64,000 nucleotides of DNA from Corynebacterium lujinxingii. GTDB lineage: Bacteria > Actinomycetota > Actinomycetes > Mycobacteriales > Mycobacteriaceae. Location of the stretch: positions 558,001 through 622,000 of the forward strand of contig NZ_CP061032.1 of the NCBI RefSeq assembly GCF_014490555.1, given 5' to 3'. The notes beneath the pieces were generated by a model. It saw only the letters and a program-made list of their open reading frames with translations, was not told the DNA's origin and did not search any database. This document shows positions 55,249 to 63,246 of the stretch, piece by piece. Both the position numbers and the translations under genes were made by a program. Numbering within the stretch: position 1 is the first letter of the stretch; the number at the start of each line of letters is the position of its first letter.

Positions 55249-56076
55249 ATGCGCATCCCGGTCACCACGCTCAACGACGGCTACGATCTGCCCCTGCTGG
55301 GGCTCGGCACCTACAAGCTCCAGGGCGGCGACGTCGAGCGCGTCGTGCGCACCGCAATCGAGCTGGGCTACCGCCACATCGACACCGCGTCGCTATACGA
55401 CAACGAAGTCGAGGTGGGCATGGCGATCAACAACGCCATCGCCGCCGGCGACGTCACCCGCGAGGAACTGTTCGTCACCACCAAGCTGTGGAACGACGAC
55501 CAAGAGCGCGTCGCCGAGGCGTACCACGAGTCGCTCACCGCGCTCGACCTGGAGTTCGTCGACTGCTACCTGGTGCACTGGCCCTGGCCGCAACACGGTA
55601 CCTACATCAAGGCGTTCGAGGAGATCGCGCAGCTGCAGGGCATGGGCCGGCTCCAGTCGGTCGGCGTGGCCAACTTCTACCCGGAGGTCCTTGACGACAT
55701 CATCGACGCCACCGGCATCGCCCCGGTGCTCAACCAGGTCGAGCTGCATGCCGGGTTCACCCAGCCGGAGCTGCGGGCCTACCACGAGCAGCACGACATC
55801 GTCACCGAAGCGTGGATGCCGATCGCGCGCGGGAAAAACTTCGACGACCCGGCGATCCGCGCCGTCGCCGACGCCCACGAGGCCACGCCGGCGCAGGTCT
55901 CGCTCGCGTACCTCATGCACCTCGGGTGCTCCGTCATCCCGAAGACGCAAAACCCGCAGCGCCTCGCCGAAAACATCGGCGCCGTCAACATCAAGCTCAC
56001 CGACGAGGACATCGCGCTTCTCGACGGCGTGCACGGCGAGCGCCTCTCCGGCGATCCGCTGACCTTCCCGGGGTAG
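55249..56076 (+). CDS. Aldo/keto reductase
   Basis: The 275-residue TIM-barrel enzyme keeps the catalytic set: Asp and Tyr in HIDTASLYDNE, Lys in VTTKLWNDD and His in CYLVHWPWP. The C-terminal NADPH site is VIPKTQNPQRLAENIGA. It reduces small aldehydes or diketogulonate-like ketones with NADPH. A strong terminator follows. Confidence 0.9.
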   Translation: MRIPVTTLNDGYDLPLLGLGTYKLQGGDVERVVRTAIELGYRHIDTASLYDNEVEVGMAINNAIAAGDVTREELFVTTKLWNDDQERVAEAYHESLTALDLEFVDCYLVHWPWPQHGTYIKAFEEIAQLQGMGRLQSVGVANFYPEVLDDIIDATGIAPVLNQVELHAGFTQPELRAYHEQHDIVTEAWMPIARGKNFDDPAIRAVADAHEATPAQVSLAYLMHLGCSVIPKTQNPQRLAENIGAVNIKLTDEDIALLDGVHGERLSGDPLTFPG

Positions 56077-56094
56077 ACCACCCGCTTTGTTTTG

Positions 56095-56129
56095 AGCCCG
56101 CCCGGCCGTTGTGGCCGGGCGGGCTTTTG
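56095..56129 (+). terminator. Rho-independent terminator
   Basis: AGCCCGCCCGGCC (56095-56107) and GGCCGGGCGGGCT (56113-56125) pair perfectly, followed by TTTTGT. Confidence 0.94.
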
Positions 56130-56234
56130 TCGTCGCAAAGCAAAATGCGAATTGCGATACAAACGCCTGTCCAATGTGTGATAGGTTACATTGCACGTTG
56201 TCGAGTCTCCCACAACACAGAAAGGATCGGGGCA

Positions 56235-56573
56235 ATGCCAGGTTCCACAGCAGTACCGCAACGTCGCGAACCCACACCCGACGAATTCGTGGCAATGCAG
56301 CAAAGCCCCGAATTCCAAGACCTCCGTAGCACCTTCCGTGGATTCACATTCCCCGTCATGATCGCGGCGTTCCTCTGGTACGTCTTCTACGTCGTGTTCG
56401 CCACCTTCGCGCCCGACACCATGGCGCGCGACTTTCTCGGCCTCAACCTCGGCCTCTGGCTCGGACTCGCGCAATTTTTCACCACGTTCCTCATCACCTG
56501 GATCTACGTGACCTGGGCGAACAAGAACATCGAGCCGCGCGCCGCCCACATCCGCGAAGAAATGGAAAGCTAA
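56235..56573 (+). CDS. DUF485 small membrane subunit
   Basis: The 112-residue protein has two helices (FPVMIAAFLWYVFYVVFATF and LGLWLGLAQFFTTFLITWIY) and the DUF485 motif SPEFQDLRSTFRGFTFP. Such genes precede acetate/monocarboxylate symporter genes, and the gap here is three bases. It is probably an accessory of the transporter. The promoter region at 56150-56225 holds TGTGATAGGTTACA. Confidence 0.88.
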   Translation: MPGSTAVPQRREPTPDEFVAMQQSPEFQDLRSTFRGFTFPVMIAAFLWYVFYVVFATFAPDTMARDFLGLNLGLWLGLAQFFTTFLITWIYVTWANKNIEPRAAHIREEMES

Positions 56574-56576
56574 GCC

Positions 56577-58229
56577 ATGCACACCCAACTCCTCGCCGCG
56601 CAAACCGAAGGCGCCGCAACCGGCAACCCGATGCTCAACATCGCGATCTTCGGCGCGTTCATCGTGGTCACCCTGTACATCGTGACGCGTGCCGGCAAGA
56701 CGACCAGTGAATCCGCCGACTTCTACACCGGTGGCGCGTCGTTTAGCGGCACCCAAAACGGCCTCGCCATCGCTGGCGACTACCTCTCCGCCGCATCCTT
56801 CCTCGGCATCGTCGGCTCGATCGCACTCAACGGCTACGACGGCTTCTTGTACTCCATCGGTTTCTTCGTCGCCTGGCTTGTGGCGTTGCTGCTCGTCGCG
56901 GAACCGCTGCGTAACGTCGGCCGCTTCACCATGGCCGACGTCCTGTCGTTCCGTCTACGCCAGAAGCCGGTGCGCGTCGCCGCGGCGTTTGGCACCCTGT
57001 TCGTCTCGCTGTTCTACCTGATCGCCCAAATGGCCGGTGCCGGCTCGCTCGTGTCCGTGCTGCTCGACCTGCACTCCTTTACCGCGCAGGCAATTTGCGT
57101 GGCTATCGTCGGCGTGATCATGATCATCTACGTCCTCGTCGGCGGCATGAAGGGCACCACCTACGTGCAGATGATCAAGGCCGTGTTGCTCATTGCCGGT
57201 GTGGTCATCATGACCGTGCTCGCGTTCATCATGGCGAAAGGTGGCCTGTCTGCGCTGTTCAACCAGGCGATGGACACCCATACCACCTCCGCGTACATGG
57301 CGGAGCAGGGCTACAAGGCCGAGGACATTCTCAAACCCGGCCTGAAGTACGGCGGGTCGACGACCTCCAAGCTGGACTTCGTCTCGCTCGGCCTGTCGCT
57401 GGTGCTGGGGACCGCGGGCCTGCCGCACGTGCTTATGCGCTTCTACACCGTGCCCACCGCCAAGGAGGCGCGTAAGTCCGTCACCTGGGCGATCGTTCTG
57501 ATCGGCTCCTTCTACCTGCTGACGCTGGTGCTGGGCTACGCGGCGGCCGCGTTCGTTGGCCCGGACCGCATCCTGTCCGCGCCGGGCGGGGCGAACTCCG
57601 CGGCGCCACTGCTCGCGTTCGAGTTGGGTGGCTCGGTGTTTATGGCGCTGATCTCGGCGGTCGCCTTCGCCACGGTGCTCGCCGTCGTCGCGGGGCTTGC
57701 GATTACCGCCTCCGCGTCGATCGCCCACGACGTCTACGACGCAGTGCTTCGTGACGGCCAAGCCGCCGAGGAAGAGCAAGTCCGCGTCTCGCGCATCACT
57801 GTGGTCATCCTGGGTATCGTCGCGATCGTGCTCGGCATCTTAGCGATGCAGCAAAACGTCGCCTTCCTGGTGTCGCTCGCTTTCGCTATCGCCGCGTCCG
57901 CGAACCTGCCGACCATCCTGTACTCGCTGTACTGGAAGCGCTTCAACACCACCGGCGCCGTCGCCTCGATCTACGGCGGTTTGATCTCCGCGCTGGTGCT
58001 CATCGTGCTGTCCCCGGCGGTCTCCGGCACTCCGACGTCGATGTTCCCCAACGCCGACTGGGCGGTCTTCCCGCTGTCTAGCCCGGGCCTGGTCTCTATC
58101 CCGATCGGGTTCCTGGCCGGCATCATCGGCACCTATCTTGGCAAGCCGGATAACTTCGACGAGCTGCAAGCCGAGATGGAGGTCCGCTCCCTGACCGGCG
58201 TTGGTGTGGAGGCTCCGGTCGACCACTAA
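56577..58229 (+). CDS. mctC: Monocarboxylate/acetate sodium-solute symporter
   Basis: The 550-residue SSS-family protein has 13 helices. Family blocks include DFYTGGASFSGTQNGLAIAG, DYLSAASFLGIVG and GLPHVLMRFYTVPTAKEARK. MctC of C. glutamicum (551 residues) takes up acetate, propionate and pyruvate and is likewise preceded by a DUF485 gene. The terminator downstream is split by an IS. Confidence 0.92.
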   Translation: MHTQLLAAQTEGAATGNPMLNIAIFGAFIVVTLYIVTRAGKTTSESADFYTGGASFSGTQNGLAIAGDYLSAASFLGIVGSIALNGYDGFLYSIGFFVAWLVALLLVAEPLRNVGRFTMADVLSFRLRQKPVRVAAAFGTLFVSLFYLIAQMAGAGSLVSVLLDLHSFTAQAICVAIVGVIMIIYVLVGGMKGTTYVQMIKAVLLIAGVVIMTVLAFIMAKGGLSALFNQAMDTHTTSAYMAEQGYKAEDILKPGLKYGGSTTSKLDFVSLGLSLVLGTAGLPHVLMRFYTVPTAKEARKSVTWAIVLIGSFYLLTLVLGYAAAAFVGPDRILSAPGGANSAAPLLAFELGGSVFMALISAVAFATVLAVVAGLAITASASIAHDVYDAVLRDGQAAEEEQVRVSRITVVILGIVAIVLGILAMQQNVAFLVSLAFAIAASANLPTILYSLYWKRFNTTGAVASIYGGLISALVLIVLSPAVSGTPTSMFPNADWAVFPLSSPGLVSIPIGFLAGIIGTYLGKPDNFDELQAEMEVRSLTGVGVEAPVDH

Positions 58230-58240
58230 AGCGGCACAAC

Positions 58241-58254
58241 AAAAGGGCCTGATC
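58241..58254. terminator. Left arm of a bidirectional terminator split by an IS
   Basis: AAAAGGGCCTGATC (58241-58254) pairs with GATCAGGCCCTTTT (59709-59722) once the IS and one AAT are removed: a 14-bp perfect stem with T- and A-runs, serving mctC and the converging surface-protein gene. Confidence 0.88.
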
Positions 58255-58297
58255 TTCCCGAATTGAACTGGCCCCCGAAAGTTGGACTGGTTTAATT

Positions 58298-59197
58298 CTA
58301 GGCGGTTAGGGCTTCAAGGGTCTGATTTCGATATTGCATCGGGGTCAGGCCCTTGAGTCGTTGTTGGATGCGTTCGGTGTTGTACCACTGGATGTACTCG
58401 TCGATCGCCTGGTTGAACTCTGCGACGGTGTCGAAGACTTCTCCGTGGTACATCTCGGTTTTCAAGTGCCCGAAGAAATTCTCCATGACCGCGTTGTCGT
58501 AACAGTTGGCTTTACGAGACATCGATTGAACACCACCGTTGTTATGAATCAGGTTGCGCCAGGACGAATGCTGGTACTGGAAACCTTGATCGGTGTGCAT
58601 CATCCACCCAGGTTCAGGCGCACACGCTTTAATCGCTTTAGTTAAAGAATCGGCGGTCAGCGCTGTCGACGGCGATGTGGCCACGGTGTGGGCAACGATT
58701 GAACGGTCGAACAGATCCATCACCGGTGACAGGTAGACCTTGCGGCCTGCGACCCTGAACTCGGTGACGTCGCTGACAAAGACAGTATTCGGCTTATCTG
58801 GGGTGAACTTGCGGTCAAGTGTGTTGTCGGCAATGTGGCTGATCGTCCCGGTGTAGGAAACATATGGCCTGCGCTGGCGGATCTTGGCTCGAAGTCCCAT
58901 CTCGCACATGAGTTTGTAGACGAGTTTGTGGTTGACCACCCAGCCCTGGTTGCGTAGGTCAAGCAGCACTCGTCGGTAGCCGTAGCGATGCTTGTTACGC
59001 TCGAAACTTTCCAAGATCGCGGCTTTGAGCGCAGCGTGCTTATCCAGCTCGCTGAGTCGTTTCTGGTGGTAGAAGAACGTCGATCTCGGTATGCCTGCCG
59101 CATCCAAAAGATACTGCAGACGATGCTGTGACTTGAGGATGACAATCGCCTGGACTTTCAGGCGCGTCCCTGATTCCTCAAGTCCCGCAATTTTTTT
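58298..59197 (-). CDS. IS150-like transposase OrfB, copy 2
   Basis: The frame and DDE residues are as in copy 1 (VFVSDVTEFRVAG, MMHTDQGFQYQH, NAVMENFFGHLKTE). The independent ORF starts at 59107, and the frame is open to the A7 run at 59191-59197 used for -1 frameshifting. Intact. Confidence 0.9.
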   Translation of the reverse strand, partial: KKIAGLEESGTRLKVQAIVILKSQHRLQYLLDAAGIPRSTFFYHQKRLSELDKHAALKAAILESFERNKHRYGYRRVLLDLRNQGWVVNHKLVYKLMCEMGLRAKIRQRRPYVSYTGTISHIADNTLDRKFTPDKPNTVFVSDVTEFRVAGRKVYLSPVMDLFDRSIVAHTVATSPSTALTADSLTKAIKACAPEPGWMMHTDQGFQYQHSSWRNLIHNNGGVQSMSRKANCYDNAVMENFFGHLKTEMYHGEVFDTVAEFNQAIDEYIQWYNTERIQQRLKGLTPMQYRNQTLEALTA

Positions 59198-59640
59198 AGA
59201 TATGCGTTTTCCGCTTCCAACCGTGCGATCTGGCGACGCAGCTTCGCTTCCTCCGAGAGCGGCTTCGGCGCGACCGAGCCTTTGGGCCTGCCTGTCGGCT
59301 TCGGTTTTAGTGCCTCATCGCCACCTTTGCGCCATTTCAATGACCACCCGCTGACCAGCTGCTCTGATGACAGTCCAAATTCGCGCGCAAGATCCATCGC
59401 TGTCTCACCAGCAAGGTGGCGTTGGACAACTTCCTTTTTGATATCGAACGAATACTGCTGCTTAGTCGGTTTCTCCACAAGACATAGCCTGCCATGCAGC
59501 TTAAATCGACGATAGAACTTACGGGCGGCATATTTGGAGACACCAAGAGCATTCGCAGCGGCTTGATAGCCCATACCTTGCTCAAACAGTTCAACCAACT
59601 GCTCGCGCTGATGCTCACTCAGCGAACTTCGTGCCCTCAC
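59158..59640 (-). CDS. IS150-like OrfA, copy 2
   Basis: 160 residues, differing from copy 1 only in KPTGRPKGSVAPK (versus KPKGRPKGSVTPK). HTH and leucine zipper are intact. Confidence 0.9.
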   Translation of the reverse strand: MRARSSLSEHQREQLVELFEQGMGYQAAANALGVSKYAARKFYRRFKLHGRLCLVEKPTKQQYSFDIKKEVVQRHLAGETAMDLAREFGLSSEQLVSGWSLKWRKGGDEALKPKPTGRPKGSVAPKPLSEEAKLRRQIARLEAENAYLKKLRDLRNQGRA

Positions 59641-59731
59641 AGAAAACTACTCCCCACTAGTCGGTAACTGATTTCTCAGTCCAACTAATGGGGAGCAGTT
59701 CAAATGGGGATCAGGCCCTTTTGCTATGCGC

Positions 59732-61336
59732 CTAGAAGAAGGGGAAGAACCTGCCGACGAACCCCAGCGCGCCGAGCAGGCCGAGCGAAATGGCAAGGCC
59801 CGTGATCACACCCGCCGGGGATGTTGGCTTGGCCGGTGCCGGCGCCGGGGCGGGGGACGGCTTTGCCGGAGTCGTTGCGACGGTGGTCAGGCCGCTCGTC
59901 GCGGTGTCGCGGACCACCGTGGTGTCGAAGGTGCGGTTGACCGAGGAGCGGTCCGCGAACTGGATCGCCGCGTTGATGCGCAGCACGCTGCCCGGGCGCA
60001 TGCCCTTTGCGGCCGTGATCCGGATCCCGGTCTCGCCTTCGCGGGCGATGGTCCAGCCACCGCGGGTTTCCTCGGTGACGAAGACGCGGGCACCGGCGGG
60101 AAGGCCCTTCGGGGTGACCACAATGGACTCGCCGGCGGAGATAGTGGCGTTGTCGATGTCCACCTCCGCGGTCTCGGCGGCCGGCCGCGCCGGGGTGGTG
60201 CGGGTGGTGGTAGCCGGGCTTGTCGACGGGGCCGGGGCAGAAGCCGACGTCGTGGTCGTGCTCGGGGCGGCGCCCTCGGCGGAGGTGGGGACGTATGCCT
60301 TGGCGGTGAGGTCCTGGCGGGAGCCGTCCGGAAGCACCACGGTGACCTCGACGACCAAGGCGTAGCCCGGCTGCGCATTGCGCGGGGCCACGAAGGTGAT
60401 TGCGCCGCTTTCCTCGTCGGTTTCCAGCTTCCAGCCGTTGTAGCGCTGGTTCGGGCCGATCACGCGGGAGCCCGCAGGCAGGGCGCCGGCGAGGAACACG
60501 GTGACGCGCTCGCCGGCCGGCACTGCGGTGTCGGCGTAGGAGAACTCGCCGACGGCCGGGGCAGGTGCAGTGGTGGTCATCTCCGGGGCCGGGGCAGGTG
60601 CAGCGGTGGTGGTCACCTCGGGGGTCGGTGCCGACGCTGTGGTGGTGATGGTCGGGGCGGGGGAGGGGGCGGAGCTCGTCGATACGCGATCTGCCTTGCC
60701 CACGGTGATGCGCGAGGAGTACTGCTTCGTGGAACCGTCCGGGAACACGACCCCCAAGGTGATGCGCAGGCCGGCACCTGCGCGGGCACCCGCCGGGGCG
60801 GCGACGGTGACCTCGCCGGAATCCTGGTCGGCCTCGACGCGCCAGCCGCCCGAACCTGACGGGGCGGCGAGCTCGGTGCCGTCGGGAAGCGCGACGCTCG
60901 GGCGCAGGGTGACGGTGCCGCCCGGGGCGACTGTCGCATCGCCCCAGCTCAGGTCGAGGGATTCAGCGAGCGGCACAGAAGGCTTTGCGACGCGCACCGT
61001 AAACAGCGCGTAATCCACGGTGCGGTCCGGGTACGTGATGGTGACGTAGTTCTGGGCGTACGCGCCCGGGAACTGGCCGCGCGGGGTGGCGGCGACGGTG
61101 CCGTCCGCGTCGACGTCGAAGTCCCAGCCGTTGATGGCGTTGATGTCGAAGGTGGTGCCCGCCGGGACGTTGCCGGCGAGCGGGATGCGGGCCGTGGCGC
61201 CCGGAGCCACCTCCGCGTCTAAGTAGCCGGGGTTGAAGGCCTGCGACATCCAATCGGCGGCGGAGGCGGCGGGGACGATGACGGTGGTGGCGAGGCTGGC
61301 TGCGAGCGCGGCCGCCACGATGCGGGTGGTTTTCAC
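59732..61336 (-). CDS. Exported surface protein with four Rib/YPDG-like repeats and a C-terminal membrane helix
   Basis: This 534-residue protein has a signal peptide (MKTTRIVAAALAASLATTVI … ASA). Four domains of about 90 residues each carry a hydrophobic strand ending in a PDG-like motif: ITYPDRTVDY, VFPDGSTKQY, VLPDGSRQDL and QFADRSSVNR. Thr/Pro/Ala-rich linkers (TTTASAPTPEVTTTAAPAP) separate them. The C-terminus is a single helix (GVITGLAISLGLLGALGFVG) followed by RFFPFF, without an LPxTG sorting signal. It is probably cell-envelope bound. Function unknown; adhesin-like architecture. Confidence 0.8.
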   Translation of the reverse strand: MKTTRIVAAALAASLATTVIVPAASAADWMSQAFNPGYLDAEVAPGATARIPLAGNVPAGTTFDINAINGWDFDVDADGTVAATPRGQFPGAYAQNYVTITYPDRTVDYALFTVRVAKPSVPLAESLDLSWGDATVAPGGTVTLRPSVALPDGTELAAPSGSGGWRVEADQDSGEVTVAAPAGARAGAGLRITLGVVFPDGSTKQYSSRITVGKADRVSTSSAPSPAPTITTTASAPTPEVTTTAAPAPAPEMTTTAPAPAVGEFSYADTAVPAGERVTVFLAGALPAGSRVIGPNQRYNGWKLETDEESGAITFVAPRNAQPGYALVVEVTVVLPDGSRQDLTAKAYVPTSAEGAAPSTTTTSASAPAPSTSPATTTRTTPARPAAETAEVDIDNATISAGESIVVTPKGLPAGARVFVTEETRGGWTIAREGETGIRITAAKGMRPGSVLRINAAIQFADRSSVNRTFDTTVVRDTATSGLTTVATTPAKPSPAPAPAPAKPTSPAGVITGLAISLGLLGALGFVGRFFPFF

Positions 61337-61402
61337 GGGACTCCTGTCAAAGTGATGAGAGGTTACTTTGAACAGTTTAAGTAAGTTCCTAGAAAATATC
61401 AG

Positions 61403-62236
61403 CTAGCGTCTGAACAGGGAGGATGAAAGCTGGCTGCTGCCCTGGAGCATGGCGGACCAGTCGTCCGGCGTGAAGTTGGTCAGCGTCGAAGCTTGGCCCG
61501 GGGTCCACTGTCCCCAGTCGGAGGCGTAGACATTGTTGATGTCCACCTGCACGCCGCCGATGTAGGCCTGGCGACCGGCGACCTGGTGGATGTTCGCGCG
61601 CGGGTGCACCTTGCCGCGCGAGCCCCAGTCGTGCTGCCAGAAGAACGAGCCGATGCGGTCCTCCAGGCACCATGCGATGGTGTAGTAGTTCGCGTACACG
61701 CCCAGTTGGTAGCCGGCGGCGTTGAGCGCCACGCCCATGGCTTTGAGGTAGGGGTTGATCAGGGAGTTGAACTGGGCAAGGGTCGGGTTGTCGTCGATGG
61801 CGACGTAGATCGGGCGCCCCGTCGGCCCGCCCGCGGCCTTGTGCAGTGCGATGGCCTGCGGTGCGTGCTCGGCCGCGCCCAGGGCGCCGCGCTTCCAGTC
61901 GGCGGTCTCGGCGCGGCCGAACTGGTAGACGGAGGCGACGGCGAGGCCGTTGGCTTTGTAGTCGCGGGTTTCGCCGATGGTCACCGGCTTGCCGCGCATC
62001 CAGTCCGCGCCGGGGCGGCGTTGGGAGACGTAGCGTACCGCGCCGATGTGGCCCGCGGCCTTCACGGCGCTTGCCGACGGCACCCCCGCCGAATAGTCCA
62101 CCACCGTGCCAAGTACCCGGCGCTGCTGCGCCGCGGCGGCGGGGGAGAGGGCGGCGGTGGCGGCGCCAGCGGCGGCGGTGCCGGCAGCGACGGCGCCGGC
62201 GGATTTGAGGAATGTGCGGCGATTAAAGGTATTCAC
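61403..62236 (-). CDS. Tat-exported DUF1906 (Rv2525c-like) glycoside-hydrolase-like protein
   Basis: The protein is 277 residues from the GTG at 62236; another GTG at 62245 is possible. The N-terminus NRRTFLKSAGAVAAGTAAAG is a twin-arginine signal. The mature part (LGTVVDYSAGVPSASAVKAA, IGAVRYVSQRRP, RPIYVAIDDNPTLAQFN, LGVYANYYTIAWCLEDRIGS, FFWQHDWG, VDINNVY) is the DUF1906 TIM-barrel related to lysozyme-like hydrolases. Rv2525c is a Tat substrate that affects the mycobacterial envelope (established). A role in peptidoglycan is inferred. Confidence 0.85.
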   Translation of the reverse strand: MNTFNRRTFLKSAGAVAAGTAAAGAATAALSPAAAAQQRRVLGTVVDYSAGVPSASAVKAAGHIGAVRYVSQRRPGADWMRGKPVTIGETRDYKANGLAVASVYQFGRAETADWKRGALGAAEHAPQAIALHKAAGGPTGRPIYVAIDDNPTLAQFNSLINPYLKAMGVALNAAGYQLGVYANYYTIAWCLEDRIGSFFWQHDWGSRGKVHPRANIHQVAGRQAYIGGVQVDINNVYASDWGQWTPGQASTLTNFTPDDWSAMLQGSSQLSSSLFRR

Positions 62237-62252
62237 ATGCGTCACTCTAGCC

Positions 62253-62951
62253 TCAGTGGCCCACAACCACCATCCAAATGGCAACGAGGTGGCACACGGC
62301 GGCCACAACGGTCGCGGTGTGGAAGTGCTCGTGGTAGCCGTAGTAGCGCGCGGAACGCCCTGGCCACTTGAAGCCGTACATCAGCGCGCCGAGCGTGTAG
62401 ACCACCCCGCCGGCAAACAGCAGCCACACCACCGCGGGGCCGGTGGAGGTCCACAGCGTTGGCAAAAGCGGGACGATTATCCAGCCGAGTCCCACGTAGA
62501 CCACGACGTCGAGCCACCGCGGGTGGTTGATCCACACCAGGTTGAGGATGGCCCCGCCGATGCCGCCCGCCCACGACACTGCGAGCATGATCGCGGCGGT
62601 GCGTGGCTCGAAGGCGATCAGGCACAGCGGGGTGTAGGTGGCGGCGATGAACACCGAAATGGTGGCGTGGTCGGCCCGGCGCCACCACTGCACCGCCGCG
62701 GGCGAGCGCCACGGCCACCGGTGGTACATCGCGGAGACGCCGAACAGCAGCACCACGCCGGCGCCGTAGATGGTTACGCCGAGCGCTTGCGGCCACGGCA
62801 GGGTCATCCACCCGAACGTGATCAGCACGGCCGAGGAGATGGCAGAAAGGGCGGCGGCCACTAGGTGGAACCAGCCGCGTACGACTGGCCGGTCGCCGCG
62901 GTCCGCGACCACGTAGGTGCGCTGGACTTGGCCGGTATTCAGGGCAGTCAT
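62253..62951 (-). CDS. Hemolysin III / PAQR-family membrane protein
   Basis: The 232-residue protein has seven helices. The family's conserved metal-type motifs are present: VSAMYHRWPW, RRADHATISVFIAATYTP and YGYHEHFHTATVVAAVCH. Despite the name, bacterial members are not proven hemolysins. It lies upstream of the DUF1906 gene on the same strand. Confidence 0.88.
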   Translation of the reverse strand: MTALNTGQVQRTYVVADRGDRPVVRGWFHLVAAALSAISSAVLITFGWMTLPWPQALGVTIYGAGVVLLFGVSAMYHRWPWRSPAAVQWWRRADHATISVFIAATYTPLCLIAFEPRTAAIMLAVSWAGGIGGAILNLVWINHPRWLDVVVYVGLGWIIVPLLPTLWTSTGPAVVWLLFAGGVVYTLGALMYGFKWPGRSARYYGYHEHFHTATVVAAVCHLVAIWMVVVGH

Positions 62952-63071
62952 GGACGCCTCGCAGGGTAGGGGGGCTTTTCGCTCAAACCCTACCGGACCG
63001 TAGGTTTCTGCGGAAGGGTGTGCGAGCCTGTTTTCGGAGTGCGCAATCGCTGCGGTACTCTTTACGCCATT

Positions 63072-63147
63072 GCCCTAGTAGCTCAGTGGATAGAGCACGG
63101 CTCTCCTAAAGCCGGTGTCGGAGGTTCGATTCCTCTCTGGGGCGCCA
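63072..63147 (+). tRNA. tRNA-Arg (anticodon CCT)
   Basis: The 76-nt cloverleaf has acceptor arm GCCCTAG/CTGGGGC, D-arm GCTCAGTGGATAGAGC, anticodon loop CTCCTAA with anticodon CCT (reads AGG), T-arm GGAGGTTCGATTCCTCT and an encoded CCA. Confidence 0.96.
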
Positions 63148-63246
63148 TTGTCATGAGTCGTGACATGCTTGACGTATGAGTCGCGACTTGCTGGGCGGAC
63201 CGGCATCCCAGTTGTTTTAATTCTGCGGCATCCTAGCATTGACGGC

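Larger units (their letters stand above)
58264..59702 (-). mobile_element. IS150-like IS3-family element, copy 2
   Basis: The ends are the same as in copy 1 (TGAACTGGCCCCC… and …CAGTTCA), and the flanking AAT repeats (58261-58263 and 59703-59705) are the target duplication. The length (1,439 bp) equals copy 1. Protein differences from copy 1 (for example STALTADSLTKAIKAC versus STAFTADSLAKMIKTC) show that it is not a very recent duplicate. Confidence 0.93.
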
